From VXRD01 sp965232265 (lineage in GTDB: Bacteria > Latescibacterota > UBA2968), in NCBI GenBank assembly GCA_965232265.1, contig CBDDPH010000002.1, forward strand, positions 2,170,001 through 2,234,000: a DNA stretch of 64,000 nucleotides. The letters run 5' to 3'. The translations under genes and the position numbers were made by a program. Below are positions 26,224 through 36,205 of this stretch, in pieces. The notes beneath the pieces are model-generated. The model was not told where the DNA came from and ran no database searches. It was given only the letters and a program-made list of their open reading frames with translations. How positions within the stretch are numbered: the stretch's first letter is position 1; each line of letters begins with the position of its first letter.

Positions 26224-27073
26224 TTTCTGCTTTTTGCTGCGCGTCCAAATCCGGCAATAATTCGTCGAGCACCTGTACCAACTTATCATATCCCGGATCT
26301 TCCAAAATCCAAGGGAAATCAGTCGCCCACATCAATTTGTCTGCACCGAACTTGGAAAGCAGTGTTTTGTGCCAGCCCTCCAGGTCGCTATAGGGCCACG
26401 CCTCTTGGCTAAACGCATATTGTCCCGATAGATGGACGCAGATATTTGGGTATTCGTGCAAGCCCAGCATCGAGTAGCGCGTCATCGGCGGTATGGGGGT
26501 ATTGATGTGCGGGCGGCCTTCGTCATCCCACGAAAACATGCCTTCGCCCGGGCAGATCATCAGGTGGTTAAACACAGCGCGAATTTCGGGAAATGCCCGA
26601 ACCATAAAGGCGACTTGATGCGCGTCTTTTGCCCGAATATACAGCCACATCACGTAGTTTTTTTCAGCCGCGTGTTTCCAGATGGGATACGAAGTAAATG
26701 TCCGTACATCCATGTGGGAGAGGGGATCGGCAGGCCCGCCAATTTCGTTGATTCTAAATCCGATAATATCCCCATTCTCAGCGAGCCGATCCATGTGGTC
26801 TTCTGGCGCGTCCCATTTGTCCCGAGGGATCAACCCAATGCCCCGGAAGCGATTGGGATAGGTTTTCAAACAATGTTGTAAGTACCGATGATGCCCTAAT
26901 TGCGTGCCGCCAATCTGCGTCAGCACTGCCTGATCAACGTCATTGGCCGCCATGACCTCCAGCAATTTTTCGGCTGTCTCTGCCCTGTCTGCAGGACACT
27001 GATCATTCACCTCGCGGGGAAATTCGTCCGAGAGTTTTTCAAATACATGCAGGTGCGAGTCAATAATGGACAT
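26171..27073 (-). CDS. Amidohydrolase_2-family metal hydrolase
   Basis: The 300-residue TIM-barrel protein has the family signatures: IIDSHLHVFEKL near the N-terminus and a C-terminal ATDFPWI aspartate with a preceding AVFNHLMI barrel strand. Members are non-oxidative decarboxylases or lactonases of sugar acids and aromatics; the exact substrate is unknown. Its 3' end overlaps the convergent DUF2723 gene by 53 bp. It is followed upstream by PhyH and repeats. Confidence 0.87.
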   Translation of the reverse strand: MSIIDSHLHVFEKLSDEFPREVNDQCPADRAETAEKLLEVMAANDVDQAVLTQIGGTQLGHHRYLQHCLKTYPNRFRGIGLIPRDKWDAPEDHMDRLAENGDIIGFRINEIGGPADPLSHMDVRTFTSYPIWKHAAEKNYVMWLYIRAKDAHQVAFMVRAFPEIRAVFNHLMICPGEGMFSWDDEGRPHINTPIPPMTRYSMLGLHEYPNICVHLSGQYAFSQEAWPYSDLEGWHKTLLSKFGADKLMWATDFPWILEDPGYDKLVQVLDELLPDLDAQQKAEIMGGTAKRVLGFPDLAD

Positions 27074-27082
27074 ATAACCGCC

Positions 27083-27192
27083 AGTGGTTAGTGGTTAGTG
27101 GATAGTTCCAGCCACCCGGATCCTTTGTGTAACTTTAGTGTCCTCTTCGTGGCTCCCTTTTGAGCGGGCGGGTGTTAAAAACTCGCCCCTAC
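27083..27192. repeat. AGTGGTT heptads and GGGCG-hairpin element
   Basis: About three copies of AGTGGTT occur at 27083-27104. A palindrome-like element GGGCGGGTGTT..ACTCGCCCCTAC lies at 27166-27192; related CGCCCCTAC or GTAGGGGCG elements occur at 50960 and 60226. The 123-bp gap has no gene. Confidence 0.7.
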
Positions 27193-27196
27193 GTTT

Positions 27197-27916
27197 TTAC
27201 CTTTCATATAGGCTGAACAACCGCCTGCGGTCTGGCGTTGTGCATTTGTGTGCTATCGCTTCAAAATGTTTGGTCGATATGCGGTCCTTGCTCCACTTTT
27301 CGTAAATGAGGATAATCGACTTGCGCGGCTTTAACGTGCGATTGACCATTGCGGTATGCCATCCATAAGAATTGAATAATACCGCATCGCCCGCTTTGCC
27401 CGGATACACTTTGTGCCCTGGCATTGAATTTAGCGGGCGGACTACGGGACACGGCCCGGCGTCGGGTTTGTGACTGCCCGGTACATACCCAAATGCTCCG
27501 CCATCGGCTGGGACATCCTCGATATAAATCTGTACTTTCATGTGGAGGGGTGTCGTATGCGGTACATCAGGATGCCAGCCCACATAACTGATGGGTGAGA
27601 CCGGCAGGGTTCGCACTTGCGGCGCGAGCAGGATCAAATCTTCATCGGCGAAATCCATCAAAAATCCGTACCAGCCCGGATAATCGATCAGGTCGATAAA
27701 TACGTCGTCCTTTTCCAATGGCTTTGGAATATCAAAATGGGCAGCGGGGCGCGTGCCTTTTGCAATTCCCTCCAACCATTCGCGCCTGGCCTCGGCGGCA
27801 CATTGATCAAACACGGCCTGTAACTGTGCGAGGTCTTTTCCCACAATTGCATTTTCCAAAAATAACACGCCGTTGTCTTCCCATTCTTGCCGTTCAGCAT
27901 CTGTTGGCCGTCTCAT
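27197..27916 (-). CDS. Phytanoyl-CoA dioxygenase (PhyH) family protein
   Basis: The 239-residue Fe(II)/2-oxoglutarate oxygenase has the HxD...H metal triad: H-P-D in YVGWHPDVPHTTPLHMKV, and the distal His in LFNSYGWHTAMVNR. YIEDVPADGGAFGYVPGSHK is the typical double-stranded beta-helix turn. The family hydroxylates small molecules and lipid-like substrates; the true substrate is not evident. A four-copy heptad repeat lies directly upstream. Confidence 0.88.
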   Translation of the reverse strand: MRRPTDAERQEWEDNGVLFLENAIVGKDLAQLQAVFDQCAAEARREWLEGIAKGTRPAAHFDIPKPLEKDDVFIDLIDYPGWYGFLMDFADEDLILLAPQVRTLPVSPISYVGWHPDVPHTTPLHMKVQIYIEDVPADGGAFGYVPGSHKPDAGPCPVVRPLNSMPGHKVYPGKAGDAVLFNSYGWHTAMVNRTLKPRKSIILIYEKWSKDRISTKHFEAIAHKCTTPDRRRLFSLYER

Positions 27917-27932
27917 GATGTGGCTCCTGAAA

Positions 27933-27960
27933 AGTGGTCAGTGGTCAGTGGTCAGTGGTC
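27933..27960. repeat. Four tandem AGTGGTC heptamers
   Basis: AGTGGTC is repeated four times in the 137-bp gap between the PhyH gene and the TolB-like lipoprotein gene. The same 7-bp style of repeat recurs at other intergenic sites. Confidence 0.9.
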
Positions 27961-28053
27961 AATTAATTGGACAAAAGCGGTGAAGTCAAACAAAAAAGCC
28001 TCAGATAAAATCCGAGACTTTCAGGTGGTTGATTTATGACATAGATGTTGTGT

Positions 28054-29088
28054 TCAAGGGACAGGCGACCAGCGCGGGAAGCGCGCGCCAAGGGGAAGGT
28101 TGGGAATGGCGTACAAATTGGAACCATCTACATTCATGACCACAATGGTCGAAAATCCCGAGATGAGATTTGTTGAATAAGTGTGAAATTCAAATGCAAT
28201 TTGCTTCCCATCCGGCGACCAGGTTGGGTTGCGTACTGCTTCGAGGGGTTGGGAAGACGTGAGGCGGCGCATATTTGATCCGTCCCGATTCATTACGTAA
28301 ATCTCGTACTGTGCCAGAGGTGTTCTCGTGCCCGTTGGCGGAGGTTGATGGCGATTGGATTCAAACGCTATCTGCGTGCCATCGGGCGACCAGGCAGGGG
28401 CAGCGTGCAAGGTGCCATTGCCATCTGTCAAACGCATCGCGCCTGTACCATCGGCATTGGCGACATAAATATCGATTCCCCGACCGCGATGCCCAGCCTG
28501 ATAGGCAAATTTGGTGCCATCGGGCGACCAGACGGGGAGTTGTTCTTCCATATCTGTATTGATCAGTACGTTTTCCTCAGAGCCGTTGATGTTGACGACA
28601 TAAATATCCCAGGCGGTCTCATCGCTGCGCCAGGTTTGAAAAAGAATTTTTTGCCCATCGGGCGACCAGGACGATGCAAATTCTTTTGTCGAATTTTCAA
28701 CCACACTGCGGATATTGCTCCCGTCGGCATTCATAAGAAAAATGTTTTCAATGGCATTGCCACTGCGGTTCGAGACAAAGGCGAGTTGTTTGCCATCGGG
28801 TGCCCACGACTGCCCGGAATATGTAGCCTGATCGTCTATGGGATTGAGATTGATGGGGTTTTTTCCGTCGGGATCGACGATATGAAGGTGAAAACTGCCC
28901 GTTTGCAGGTTTTGCCTCAAATATGCGATCTGTCCAGGACCTCCCGGTATTGCCTCTGCGCCGGGGTCTCCCGGTACTGGTCCCGTGATGTCCGGCGGTG
29001 TGCTTCCACAGGCAGAAAGCGTTAGGATACAGAGTACACATGCAAAAATGCCTCTGATGTGATACCATCGTGTACGAAATTGGTGCAT
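28054..29088 (-). CDS. TolB-like PD40 beta-propeller lipoprotein
   Basis: The N-terminus has a type II signal peptide with lipobox LSAC, so Cys27 should be lipidated and the protein anchored in a membrane facing the periplasm. Residues 50-340 hold about six PD40/WD-like repeats with the tag WSPDGKQLAFVSNRSG, WSPDGQKILFQTW and WSPDGTKFAYQAG. The repeats form a beta-propeller like that of TolB or DPP IV-linked proteins; a scaffold or binding role is likely. It is separate from the Tol-Pal genes. It lies 18 bp downstream of the aminotransferase gene. Confidence 0.88.
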   Translation of the reverse strand: MHQFRTRWYHIRGIFACVLCILTLSACGSTPPDITGPVPGDPGAEAIPGGPGQIAYLRQNLQTGSFHLHIVDPDGKNPINLNPIDDQATYSGQSWAPDGKQLAFVSNRSGNAIENIFLMNADGSNIRSVVENSTKEFASSWSPDGQKILFQTWRSDETAWDIYVVNINGSEENVLINTDMEEQLPVWSPDGTKFAYQAGHRGRGIDIYVANADGTGAMRLTDGNGTLHAAPAWSPDGTQIAFESNRHQPPPTGTRTPLAQYEIYVMNRDGSNMRRLTSSQPLEAVRNPTWSPDGKQIAFEFHTYSTNLISGFSTIVVMNVDGSNLYAIPNLPLGARFPRWSPVP

Positions 29089-29106
29089 TTGGATTCCTTT
29101 TTTCGT

Positions 29107-30333
29107 CTATTTGCTCAGGCCGTTTGCGACTTTGTTGATTGCGGCAGCCGTGTCGCGGATGTCTTTTTCGTCGAGGTGCTCGTGCAAGCCCCATACGACG
29201 ACTGTACTCAGTGCCTGTACTGCGCCTGGAACGAGTTCTGGACCGTAGTTATATTCGCGGCTTGTTACGCCGTGGTGAAAGGGGAATCCGCTGTTTCCAT
29301 AGGTGCGTTTTTCGGTCAAGTAATTCCCGCGCATAAAAATTGGATCTTTGATATAATGCGCCCCCATGGATACGCCTTCGGCGCGTACGGCTTTGCAAAA
29401 TTCTTCGGGGTTGTGACCCGTGACGTGAAAAATAAAATTCCACCACGAGACCTCGCGGTCTCCCTCGGGGGGAACGGGCGTTATGCCCGGCGCATCGGCA
29501 ATCAGTTCACACAGCAACGCGCCCAATTCGTGGCGTCTCTCGACCACGCCGCGCACCTTTTCCAACTGCGCGAGGCCAACTGCGCCCTGCATCTCGGTCA
29601 TGCGATAGTTGGGTGCGACAAAAGCGTGATCGCGGTCGGCCATATATTGATAATCCCATCCTTTATCGGAGAACAGCTTGAGGCGAATATAGGTTTCCTC
29701 GTCATGCGTCACTGTCATCCCACCATCGCCCGTGGTCATGTGTTTGGACTGTTGCAAGCTAAAACAACCCATGTGCCCAAAAGTTCCCACATAGCGACCT
29801 TTGTATTTGGTGGCGTGACACTGGCTGCAATCTTCAATGAGTGGAATGTGGTATTTTTCCGCAATTTTCACGACTTCTTCGACATTGCAGGGGCGACCAA
29901 ACAGGTGTACGAGGATGATTGCGCGCGTTCGGTCTGTAATATTTGCTTCAATTGATTCGGGTGTCATGTTCATTGTCAGGGGATCGACGTCGGCGAATAC
30001 GGGCACGGCATTTTGAATCAAGATGGGCATTACGCTGCCCGGATCGGTAATGGGCGCGGTGATGATTTCGTCTCCCGGTTCGGGATCGACAACGCCTACT
30101 GCCAGATGAATGGCCGCCGTGCCGCTCGTTGAACTTTGTGCGTATTCCATGCCGTAAAATTCGGCAAATTGTTTTTCAAAATTTTTGACATAGGTGCCGC
30201 TCTTGCCAAACAAATTTTGACTGCGCACGGCGTCCAATAACAATTCCTCTTCTTTTTTTCCAAATGGCGTGCGCGAGGGGAAGGGGGCTGTGCGCGTTTT
30301 TTCTCCGCCATAAAGAGCTAATTTTTCGTTCAT
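29107..30333 (-). CDS. DegT/DnrJ/EryC1/StrS-family aminotransferase
   Basis: The 408-residue PLP enzyme of the sugar-aminotransferase type starts at ATG 30333 (MNEKLALYGGEKTRT), which avoids the overlap a longer frame would need. The PLP lysine is in GCFSLQQSKHMTTGDGG; SSTSGTAAIHLA and LIEDCSQCHATKYKG (Asp for PLP) support it. Members transfer an amino group to keto-sugars for surface glycans or secondary products. The start lies 13 bp from the upstream sulfatase stop, so one operon is likely. Confidence 0.92.
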   Translation of the reverse strand: MNEKLALYGGEKTRTAPFPSRTPFGKKEEELLLDAVRSQNLFGKSGTYVKNFEKQFAEFYGMEYAQSSTSGTAAIHLAVGVVDPEPGDEIITAPITDPGSVMPILIQNAVPVFADVDPLTMNMTPESIEANITDRTRAIILVHLFGRPCNVEEVVKIAEKYHIPLIEDCSQCHATKYKGRYVGTFGHMGCFSLQQSKHMTTGDGGMTVTHDEETYIRLKLFSDKGWDYQYMADRDHAFVAPNYRMTEMQGAVGLAQLEKVRGVVERRHELGALLCELIADAPGITPVPPEGDREVSWWNFIFHVTGHNPEEFCKAVRAEGVSMGAHYIKDPIFMRGNYLTEKRTYGNSGFPFHHGVTSREYNYGPELVPGAVQALSTVVVWGLHEHLDEKDIRDTAAAINKVANGLSK

Positions 30334-30346
30334 ATCCGTTCTCCAT

Positions 30347-31720
30347 TTATGCAAAGGGTTTGCGGTCGTCTTCCCATTTTTGTCCGACGGGGCGGAGTTG
30401 TCCGCCGCCACTGACAGTGTAATCGCGCCCGTCTTTGTCGGGGACGCTGTAAGTTGCAAACCACGTTTCCATCTGCGTTTTCATCGTTTTGATGCGGTTG
30501 GTCTGTGCGCTGTCGTCAACGAGGTTGTCGCGCTCGTCGGGGTCGTTTTGCAGATCGTAGAGTTCATTGGGACCATCGGGATATCGGTGTACGTATTTCC
30601 ACTCGGCAGTGCGGATCATGCGCGTCGTGCCGTATTCGTCGTAGATAACGACATTGTCGCGTCCGGGGTCTTCTTCGCCTTTTAGCGCGGCGAGGAAGGA
30701 TCTCCCGGGGTAGTTGCGGTCTTCGGGTAAGGGCAAGTTGAGATAGTCGAGGAGGGTGGGCATAAAGTCGTATCCCGAAGCCATTGCGGGTTGCACGCTG
30801 CCTTCGGGAATGACGCCGGGATGGCTGGCCAAGAAAGGCACTTTGATGGAGTTTTCATACATGTTTAAGGGGCGCGTGCCATTGCCTTTGCCCCAAAAGC
30901 CGTGATGACCACAGGAAAAGCCATTGTCAGAGGTGAAGACAACAAGGGTGTTGTTGCGAATTTCTTTGTCCTCAATTTTATCGAGGATGCGCCCCACGTC
31001 ATAATCCATTGCGGTGACAGCGGCAAAGTAGCCTTTGAGACTTTCGCGGTTGCCCAAATTATTGCTCAAGCCTCCCGCCCAGGGGTGTGGATCTTCTTGT
31101 GGGCAGGATTCGAATGGGCAGTCGTCGTAGGAATCGACAATATCCTGGGGATGTCCGGTCCATGGGCTGTGGGGCGCTGTGTAGTGAACGCTGAGGTAAA
31201 AGGGGTTATCGTCATTGGCGTGATTGTCGATGAATGCGAGGGCGTCGTCTGTGATGGCGGTGGTCACATAACCCGGTACGGTGACGAGTTCGCCGTTGCG
31301 TACCAGTGTGGCGTCGTTGTAGGGACCACCGCCTTTTTCGTGGGCAAACCAGTGCGAGAAGCCGTGTTGCGGCAAGGTGCTATTGCCCAGGTGCCATTTG
31401 CCCGATAGCCCACACGTCCAGCCGTGTTCGGATAGGATATCGGTATAGCAGATTTCGTCTTGGAGATAAGAAGCCGCATCGGGACCGGTATTTCCTTCTC
31501 GGATCCAGTCGTGTACGCCGTGTTGTGAGGGGATGCGACCGGTGAGAAAGGAGGCGCGGCTGGGCGAACACACGGGGATGGTGACAAAGAAATTGTCGAA
31601 GCGAATACCCGTGGCGGCAATGCGGTCGAGATTGGGGGTGCGAATTTCTGGATTGCCGTAACATCCGGCAGCCCAGGGGCCTTGATCATCGGTGAGGATA
31701 AAGATGATGTTGGGGGTCAT
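30347..31720 (-). CDS. Type I sulfatase (formylglycine-dependent)
   Basis: The 457-residue enzyme has DDQG (residues 11-14), Cys51 in PVCSPSRASFLTGR as the FGly precursor, LSGKWHLGN and TSDNGFSCGHHGFWGKGNGT. It closely mirrors the sulfatase at 21222, and both end with PYGPHELYDL or DGPNELYDL-type segments followed by a PDERxNL motif. They look like members of one expanded subfamily. No signal peptide is visible. It is followed by an aminotransferase and a lipoprotein. Confidence 0.93.
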   Translation of the reverse strand: MTPNIIFILTDDQGPWAAGCYGNPEIRTPNLDRIAATGIRFDNFFVTIPVCSPSRASFLTGRIPSQHGVHDWIREGNTGPDAASYLQDEICYTDILSEHGWTCGLSGKWHLGNSTLPQHGFSHWFAHEKGGGPYNDATLVRNGELVTVPGYVTTAITDDALAFIDNHANDDNPFYLSVHYTAPHSPWTGHPQDIVDSYDDCPFESCPQEDPHPWAGGLSNNLGNRESLKGYFAAVTAMDYDVGRILDKIEDKEIRNNTLVVFTSDNGFSCGHHGFWGKGNGTRPLNMYENSIKVPFLASHPGVIPEGSVQPAMASGYDFMPTLLDYLNLPLPEDRNYPGRSFLAALKGEEDPGRDNVVIYDEYGTTRMIRTAEWKYVHRYPDGPNELYDLQNDPDERDNLVDDSAQTNRIKTMKTQMETWFATYSVPDKDGRDYTVSGGGQLRPVGQKWEDDRKPFA

Positions 31721-31816
31721 TGATTATCCTTTCAGTTTTGAGCCATACAGATGCTTTATACACCGTGAGCGCAATGTACACGCATTGAAATAGCTTGTCA
31801 ATCTTTAGAACTGGGA

Positions 31817-34800
31817 TTAATCCGCTGCGCGATTTATATCTGCGCGGAATGCGCCGCGTTCGCGCCCAATGAGTCGGTAGAAGGCGTTGATGAGGTCTTC
31901 GAGAATATTGTAGGTAATGGGGACGAGCAAGAGGGTGATGACGGTCGCAAAGAGAACGCCAAAACCGAGGGATATCGCCATCGGCACCAGGAATTGCGCC
32001 TGAAGGCTTTTTTCCAACAGCAGAGGCGTGAGGCCGAGAAATGTCGTGACAGAGGTCAGGAGTATGGGACGAAAACGCACAGCACCGGCTTCGCGGAGGG
32101 CGTCGGAAAGCGCGTGGCCTTTTTCGCGTTGTTTGTTGACAAAATCGACCATGACCAGGCTATCATTGACGACGATACCTGTGAGCGCGACAATGCCAAA
32201 TACAGAGAGAATCGAGAGATTAAATCCGAGCGCGACATGCCCCCAGACCGCGCCCACGATACCAAATGGGATGGCGCCCATCACAATGAGGGGTTGGAGA
32301 TATGATTTGAAGGGAATGGCGAGCAAAATATAAATGATCAGTAAGGCGATCACAAAGCTGTTGCCCAGTCCCTGCAACATTTCGGCCTGCTCTCTTTGTT
32401 GGCCTTCAAAATCGTAGCGCACGCGGGGGTGGTCTGCCAGTATTTGAGGCAAGACAGTGCGGGTGCATTCGGCGATGATCTCGTTGGCATTGCCGATGCT
32501 TATATCGACATCGGCGGTGACATTGATAACGCGCTGGCGGTCGGCGCGGCGGATGGACGCGTAGCCTCGGCCGAGTTCTGCACGCGCGGCGATTGAAAAG
32601 GGCACTTCGCCACCGCTGGGCGTGCGAATACGCATGTCTTCGAGGTTGCCCAAGGAGCGTCGCTCTGATTCGGGATAGCGCACCATCACGCGGATGTCGT
32701 CTCGTCCGCGCTGAATGCGCTGTGCTTCTTCACCGTAAAACGCCTGTCTGACCTGACGCGCGAGGTCGGCCAATGTGATGCCCAGGGTTTCGGCTTGTCG
32801 GGTGAGGGAGAGTTTCACTTCCTCTTTTCCCGGGCGAAAGGAATCGGCGATGTCGAAGACACCGGGATAGTCATTCAACGCGCTTTTGAATTTTTCGGCG
32901 ACTTCGCGCAATTCGCCGTAGTCGGGGCCTGAAAACTGAATATTGACGGCTTCTCCCGATGCAATTAGCGAGGATGAGTAAGTCAGTTCGACCGCGTCGG
33001 GAATAGTGCCGGTGACTTCGCGCCAGCGTCTGGCAATTTCTTCGCTGCCGATGTTGCGATTTTCCGAAGGCACGAGTTCAATATTGACTTCGCCCAGATG
33101 TGCCGATGAAAAAGAGGCGGCATTCCCAATGGGTGGACCTTGTGTTGCGCGAAAGGGTTGTTCGCCTGCGGTTGCGAAGATATGGCGAAATACCGAACCC
33201 GAATTTTCGCCTTCGATTTCCCGTTGGAGTTGGCGTGCTGACGCCTCTATGCGGCGCACTGCGGTCTCTGTCACCTCGACAGGTGTGCCCTGGGGCATAG
33301 TGAGCATGGCCACGATATTGTCGGCCTCGACGTTGGGAAAAAAGACGAACTTGATCCACCCGCCGCCAACGAGACCTATGGTGAGAAAGAGCGTGGCAAC
33401 ACCCCCTGCGAGGGTCAAATAACGCCACTGAAGCGCCCATTCGAGAAAGGGACGATAATAGCGGTCAACAGCGGTGAGCAAACCATCGCCCACGCCATTT
33501 TGAATGCGTTGCCACAGGGTGACAATCGCGTGTCTGCGCGGGGGATCGCTGTCTTTTTTTGGCTCTATTTTGGCATGCGCGAGGTGCGCTGGCAAAATAA
33601 AGAGCGATTCGATGAGTGAAAAGATGAGGGTGAGAATGACAATCATGGGAATGATACTCATGATTTTCCCCATGCTGCCCTCAACGGTGAGCAGGGGCGA
33701 GAAGGCGGCAATAGATGTGAGGATCGCAAAAATGACGGGAACATAGACTTCACGTGCGCCATCGATGGCGGCGCGCAAACCGCGTTTGCCCATCTGATAA
33801 TGGCGATAGATGTTTTCGCCAACGATGACCGCGTCATCTACGACAATGCCGAGCACCACGATGAATGCAAAGAGGGAGATCATGTTGATGGAGATGTCGA
33901 AGAAGGGCATCAGGCCGATTGCGCCGAGAAATGAGATGGGAATGCCGAGGGCAACCCAGAAGGCGAGTCGCAAACGCAAGAACATCGTCAGCGCGATAAA
34001 GACGAGGATAAAACCCAGTTGACCATTGCGCAGCATGAGTTCCAGGCGGTCGTTTAAGATGCGAGAAGAGTCTGCCCAAACGGTGAGTTTAATGCCATCG
34101 GGCATGCGTCGTTGCGTTTCACGGATATAGGCTGTGACTTTTTCGGTGATGTCCAGGGTATTTTGATCGCCCACGCGATAAACCTGGACAATGACAGTGG
34201 GTTCTGCATCAAATTGGGCAGATTGATCCGTTTCGGCAAACCCGTCGATAACTGTGGCGACATCGCCCAGGCGCAGATGCGTGCCATCGGGACGAGAGCG
34301 CAAGACGAGCGATTCAAATTCTTTGCCGCGATATGCCTGTCCTTTGGTACGCAATAGGATTTCGCCGCCCTGTGTTCGAATGCCGCCGCCGGGCAGGTCG
34401 ATCGAGAAACGCCTCACGGCCATGGCGATTTCGCTAAAGGTGAGGTCGTAACGTCTCAGGTCATTTTCCGAGACTTCGATGGCGATTTCGTAAGGGCGCG
34501 TGCTGACGAGATCTACTTGTGTGATGCCGGGAAGGGTTGCAATGTCGTCTCTGACTTGCTCGCCAATTATTTTCAGGGTTTTTTCATCTGTCGGTCCTGA
34601 GATGGCAACGTTGATGACCTGTCGGCGGTTGGTGATTTCTCGAATGACGGGTTTTTCCGTTTCCACAGGAAAAGTGGTGATGGCATCGACGCGGGCTTTG
34701 ACGTCGTCGAGCAGTTTGCGCGTATCAGCACCGGACGCGACTTCGATGTTGACAACACCGCTGTTCTCCGATGCTGTGGAGGTGATGCGCTCGATGCCGT

Positions 34801-35026
34801 CGAGACCTACTACGGCTTCTTCGATGCGTATGCAGATGGCTTCTTCGACTTCTTCGGGCGCAGCACCCAGATAGATCATTGAGACATTGATCAGGTCACT
34901 CGAAATCTCTGGGAAGACTTCCATGCGGATGCTGGATGTGAGAAAAATGCCGCCGCCCATGATCAATACCATCAACAGATTGGCCGCGACGCTATTTCGG
35001 GCAAACCATTCAATGGCATTTTTCAT
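31817..35026 (-). CDS. RND-family efflux transporter permease
   Basis: The 1069-residue inner-membrane proton antiporter of the AcrB/MexF class has twelve predicted membrane helices. Signatures include the NAEWF-like N-terminus NAIEWFARNSVAANLL, IVVLGIVVDDAVIVGENIYRH in TM4 and GIVVNDSLVMVDFVNKQRE in TM10. Two periplasmic loops lie between TM1-2 and TM7-8. Its start overlaps the adaptor gene stop by 4 bp. No outer-membrane TolC-type gene lies in the set. Substrates cannot be told. Confidence 0.94.
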   Translation of the reverse strand: MKNAIEWFARNSVAANLLMVLIMGGGIFLTSSIRMEVFPEISSDLINVSMIYLGAAPEEVEEAICIRIEEAVVGLDGIERITSTASENSGVVNIEVASGADTRKLLDDVKARVDAITTFPVETEKPVIREITNRRQVINVAISGPTDEKTLKIIGEQVRDDIATLPGITQVDLVSTRPYEIAIEVSENDLRRYDLTFSEIAMAVRRFSIDLPGGGIRTQGGEILLRTKGQAYRGKEFESLVLRSRPDGTHLRLGDVATVIDGFAETDQSAQFDAEPTVIVQVYRVGDQNTLDITEKVTAYIRETQRRMPDGIKLTVWADSSRILNDRLELMLRNGQLGFILVFIALTMFLRLRLAFWVALGIPISFLGAIGLMPFFDISINMISLFAFIVVLGIVVDDAVIVGENIYRHYQMGKRGLRAAIDGAREVYVPVIFAILTSIAAFSPLLTVEGSMGKIMSIIPMIVILTLIFSLIESLFILPAHLAHAKIEPKKDSDPPRRHAIVTLWQRIQNGVGDGLLTAVDRYYRPFLEWALQWRYLTLAGGVATLFLTIGLVGGGWIKFVFFPNVEADNIVAMLTMPQGTPVEVTETAVRRIEASARQLQREIEGENSGSVFRHIFATAGEQPFRATQGPPIGNAASFSSAHLGEVNIELVPSENRNIGSEEIARRWREVTGTIPDAVELTYSSSLIASGEAVNIQFSGPDYGELREVAEKFKSALNDYPGVFDIADSFRPGKEEVKLSLTRQAETLGITLADLARQVRQAFYGEEAQRIQRGRDDIRVMVRYPESERRSLGNLEDMRIRTPSGGEVPFSIAARAELGRGYASIRRADRQRVINVTADVDISIGNANEIIAECTRTVLPQILADHPRVRYDFEGQQREQAEMLQGLGNSFVIALLIIYILLAIPFKSYLQPLIVMGAIPFGIVGAVWGHVALGFNLSILSVFGIVALTGIVVNDSLVMVDFVNKQREKGHALSDALREAGAVRFRPILLTSVTTFLGLTPLLLEKSLQAQFLVPMAISLGFGVLFATVITLLLVPITYNILEDLINAFYRLIGRERGAFRADINRAAD

Positions 35027-36186
35027 TGCGTACCTCCAGTGAGTACGGTTCTCACGCGCATGCCATCTACGACGGTATCGATTGGCGATACGCAGAGTTG
35101 CTCGCCCGATTTTAGACCGCTTTTAACAACGACGTTTTCCGCGTCGGCGCGCAAGATGTGGATGGTTCGATAGTAGAGGCGATTGTCCGTAACCACGAGG
35201 ACGCGATTTTTTCCGCGCAGCGCAGCGCGTGGGATGACCACGACATTTTCCGCGCGGTGGCCCAGGATTTCTGCCGTGACAAACATACCCACAGCGAATG
35301 GCGGCGTGTTGCTATCGCGCTGGCGGTATGGGTTATCTACGCGCCCGACGAGCGCGATCATGCCAGAGCGCGTGTCGATTTCGCCTTCAACGCGCACAAT
35401 GCGCCCCATATAGGTGTGTTCCCGCCCGGCATAAGTGGCGTGGAAACGCACATCGGGGCTTGAATTATGATGGGGATGATTGCGAAAGGAGAGCGGCAGG
35501 TCCAGATAAGCGAGTTGATCATCGGGCACGGGCAGGCGCACTTCGGCATAGTCAATTGCGTAAATATGACCGAGCGGTGCCCCCGGGTTGACGTATTGCC
35601 CGATATCGGCATTTTTGGTGCGAACACGTCCGGGATATGGTGCTCTGATTTGCGTGCGTTCGAGGTTGAGATTGGCGCGCATCAGTGCGCCTTCGGCAGC
35701 GGCAATGGTCGCACGGGCTTCGTCAATTTGTGGCTTTCGCAAGACGAGATCGGTTGGCTCTCCATTGCCCAGACGTTTCCATTCGTCGCGGGCAATTGCG
35801 GCTTCTTCTTCTTCGCGTGCCAATCGCAATTTGGCCTGTGCGACTTGAACCTGTGCCTGTGCAACAGCGGCTTCGTAGTCGCGCGGGTCTATGGTGAGCA
35901 GGACATCGCCTTTTTCAAAAAAGCCACCGTTGGCAAATGCGGACGATACGGTAATGATCTGGCCTGCCACTTGTGAGATGAGCGTGGTTTGCGTGCGTGG
36001 GGCAACCGTGCCTTGCGCTGGAACGATGAGTTGGAAATCTGTGGGGGAAATAGATTGGACGCGCACGAGCGGCGGGGGTGCTTCTGTTGGTTCGGGCTGA
36101 ACGACTTCTCGGCTTTTGACAAGTGCAAAAGCTCCCAGCATACCGACGATCAGGACAATGATGGGTAGGATGATTTTGAGTTTCAC
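35023..36186 (-). CDS. RND efflux periplasmic adaptor (membrane fusion protein)
   Basis: The 387-residue protein has an N-terminal membrane anchor (KIILPIIVLIVGMLGAFALV), a barrel-sandwich hybrid domain (VAPRTQTTLISQVAGQI, IRAPYPGRVRT), a coiled-coil hairpin around AAVAQAQVQVAQAKLRLAREEEEA and a beta-barrel plus membrane-proximal domain. It links the RND pump to an outer-membrane channel. The ATGA overlap with the pump gene shows translational coupling. Confidence 0.93.
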   Translation of the reverse strand: MKLKIILPIIVLIVGMLGAFALVKSREVVQPEPTEAPPPLVRVQSISPTDFQLIVPAQGTVAPRTQTTLISQVAGQIITVSSAFANGGFFEKGDVLLTIDPRDYEAAVAQAQVQVAQAKLRLAREEEEAAIARDEWKRLGNGEPTDLVLRKPQIDEARATIAAAEGALMRANLNLERTQIRAPYPGRVRTKNADIGQYVNPGAPLGHIYAIDYAEVRLPVPDDQLAYLDLPLSFRNHPHHNSSPDVRFHATYAGREHTYMGRIVRVEGEIDTRSGMIALVGRVDNPYRQRDSNTPPFAVGMFVTAEILGHRAENVVVIPRAALRGKNRVLVVTDNRLYYRTIHILRADAENVVVKSGLKSGEQLCVSPIDTVVDGMRVRTVLTGGTQ

Positions 36187-36205
36187 GATGTATTTTTCTC
36201 CTCGT

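Noticed and set aside
27990..28015. Hairpin with CTC/GAG arms near AAAAAAGCCTCAG as a terminator
   Set aside because: Pairing is only three or four base pairs, too weak to claim.
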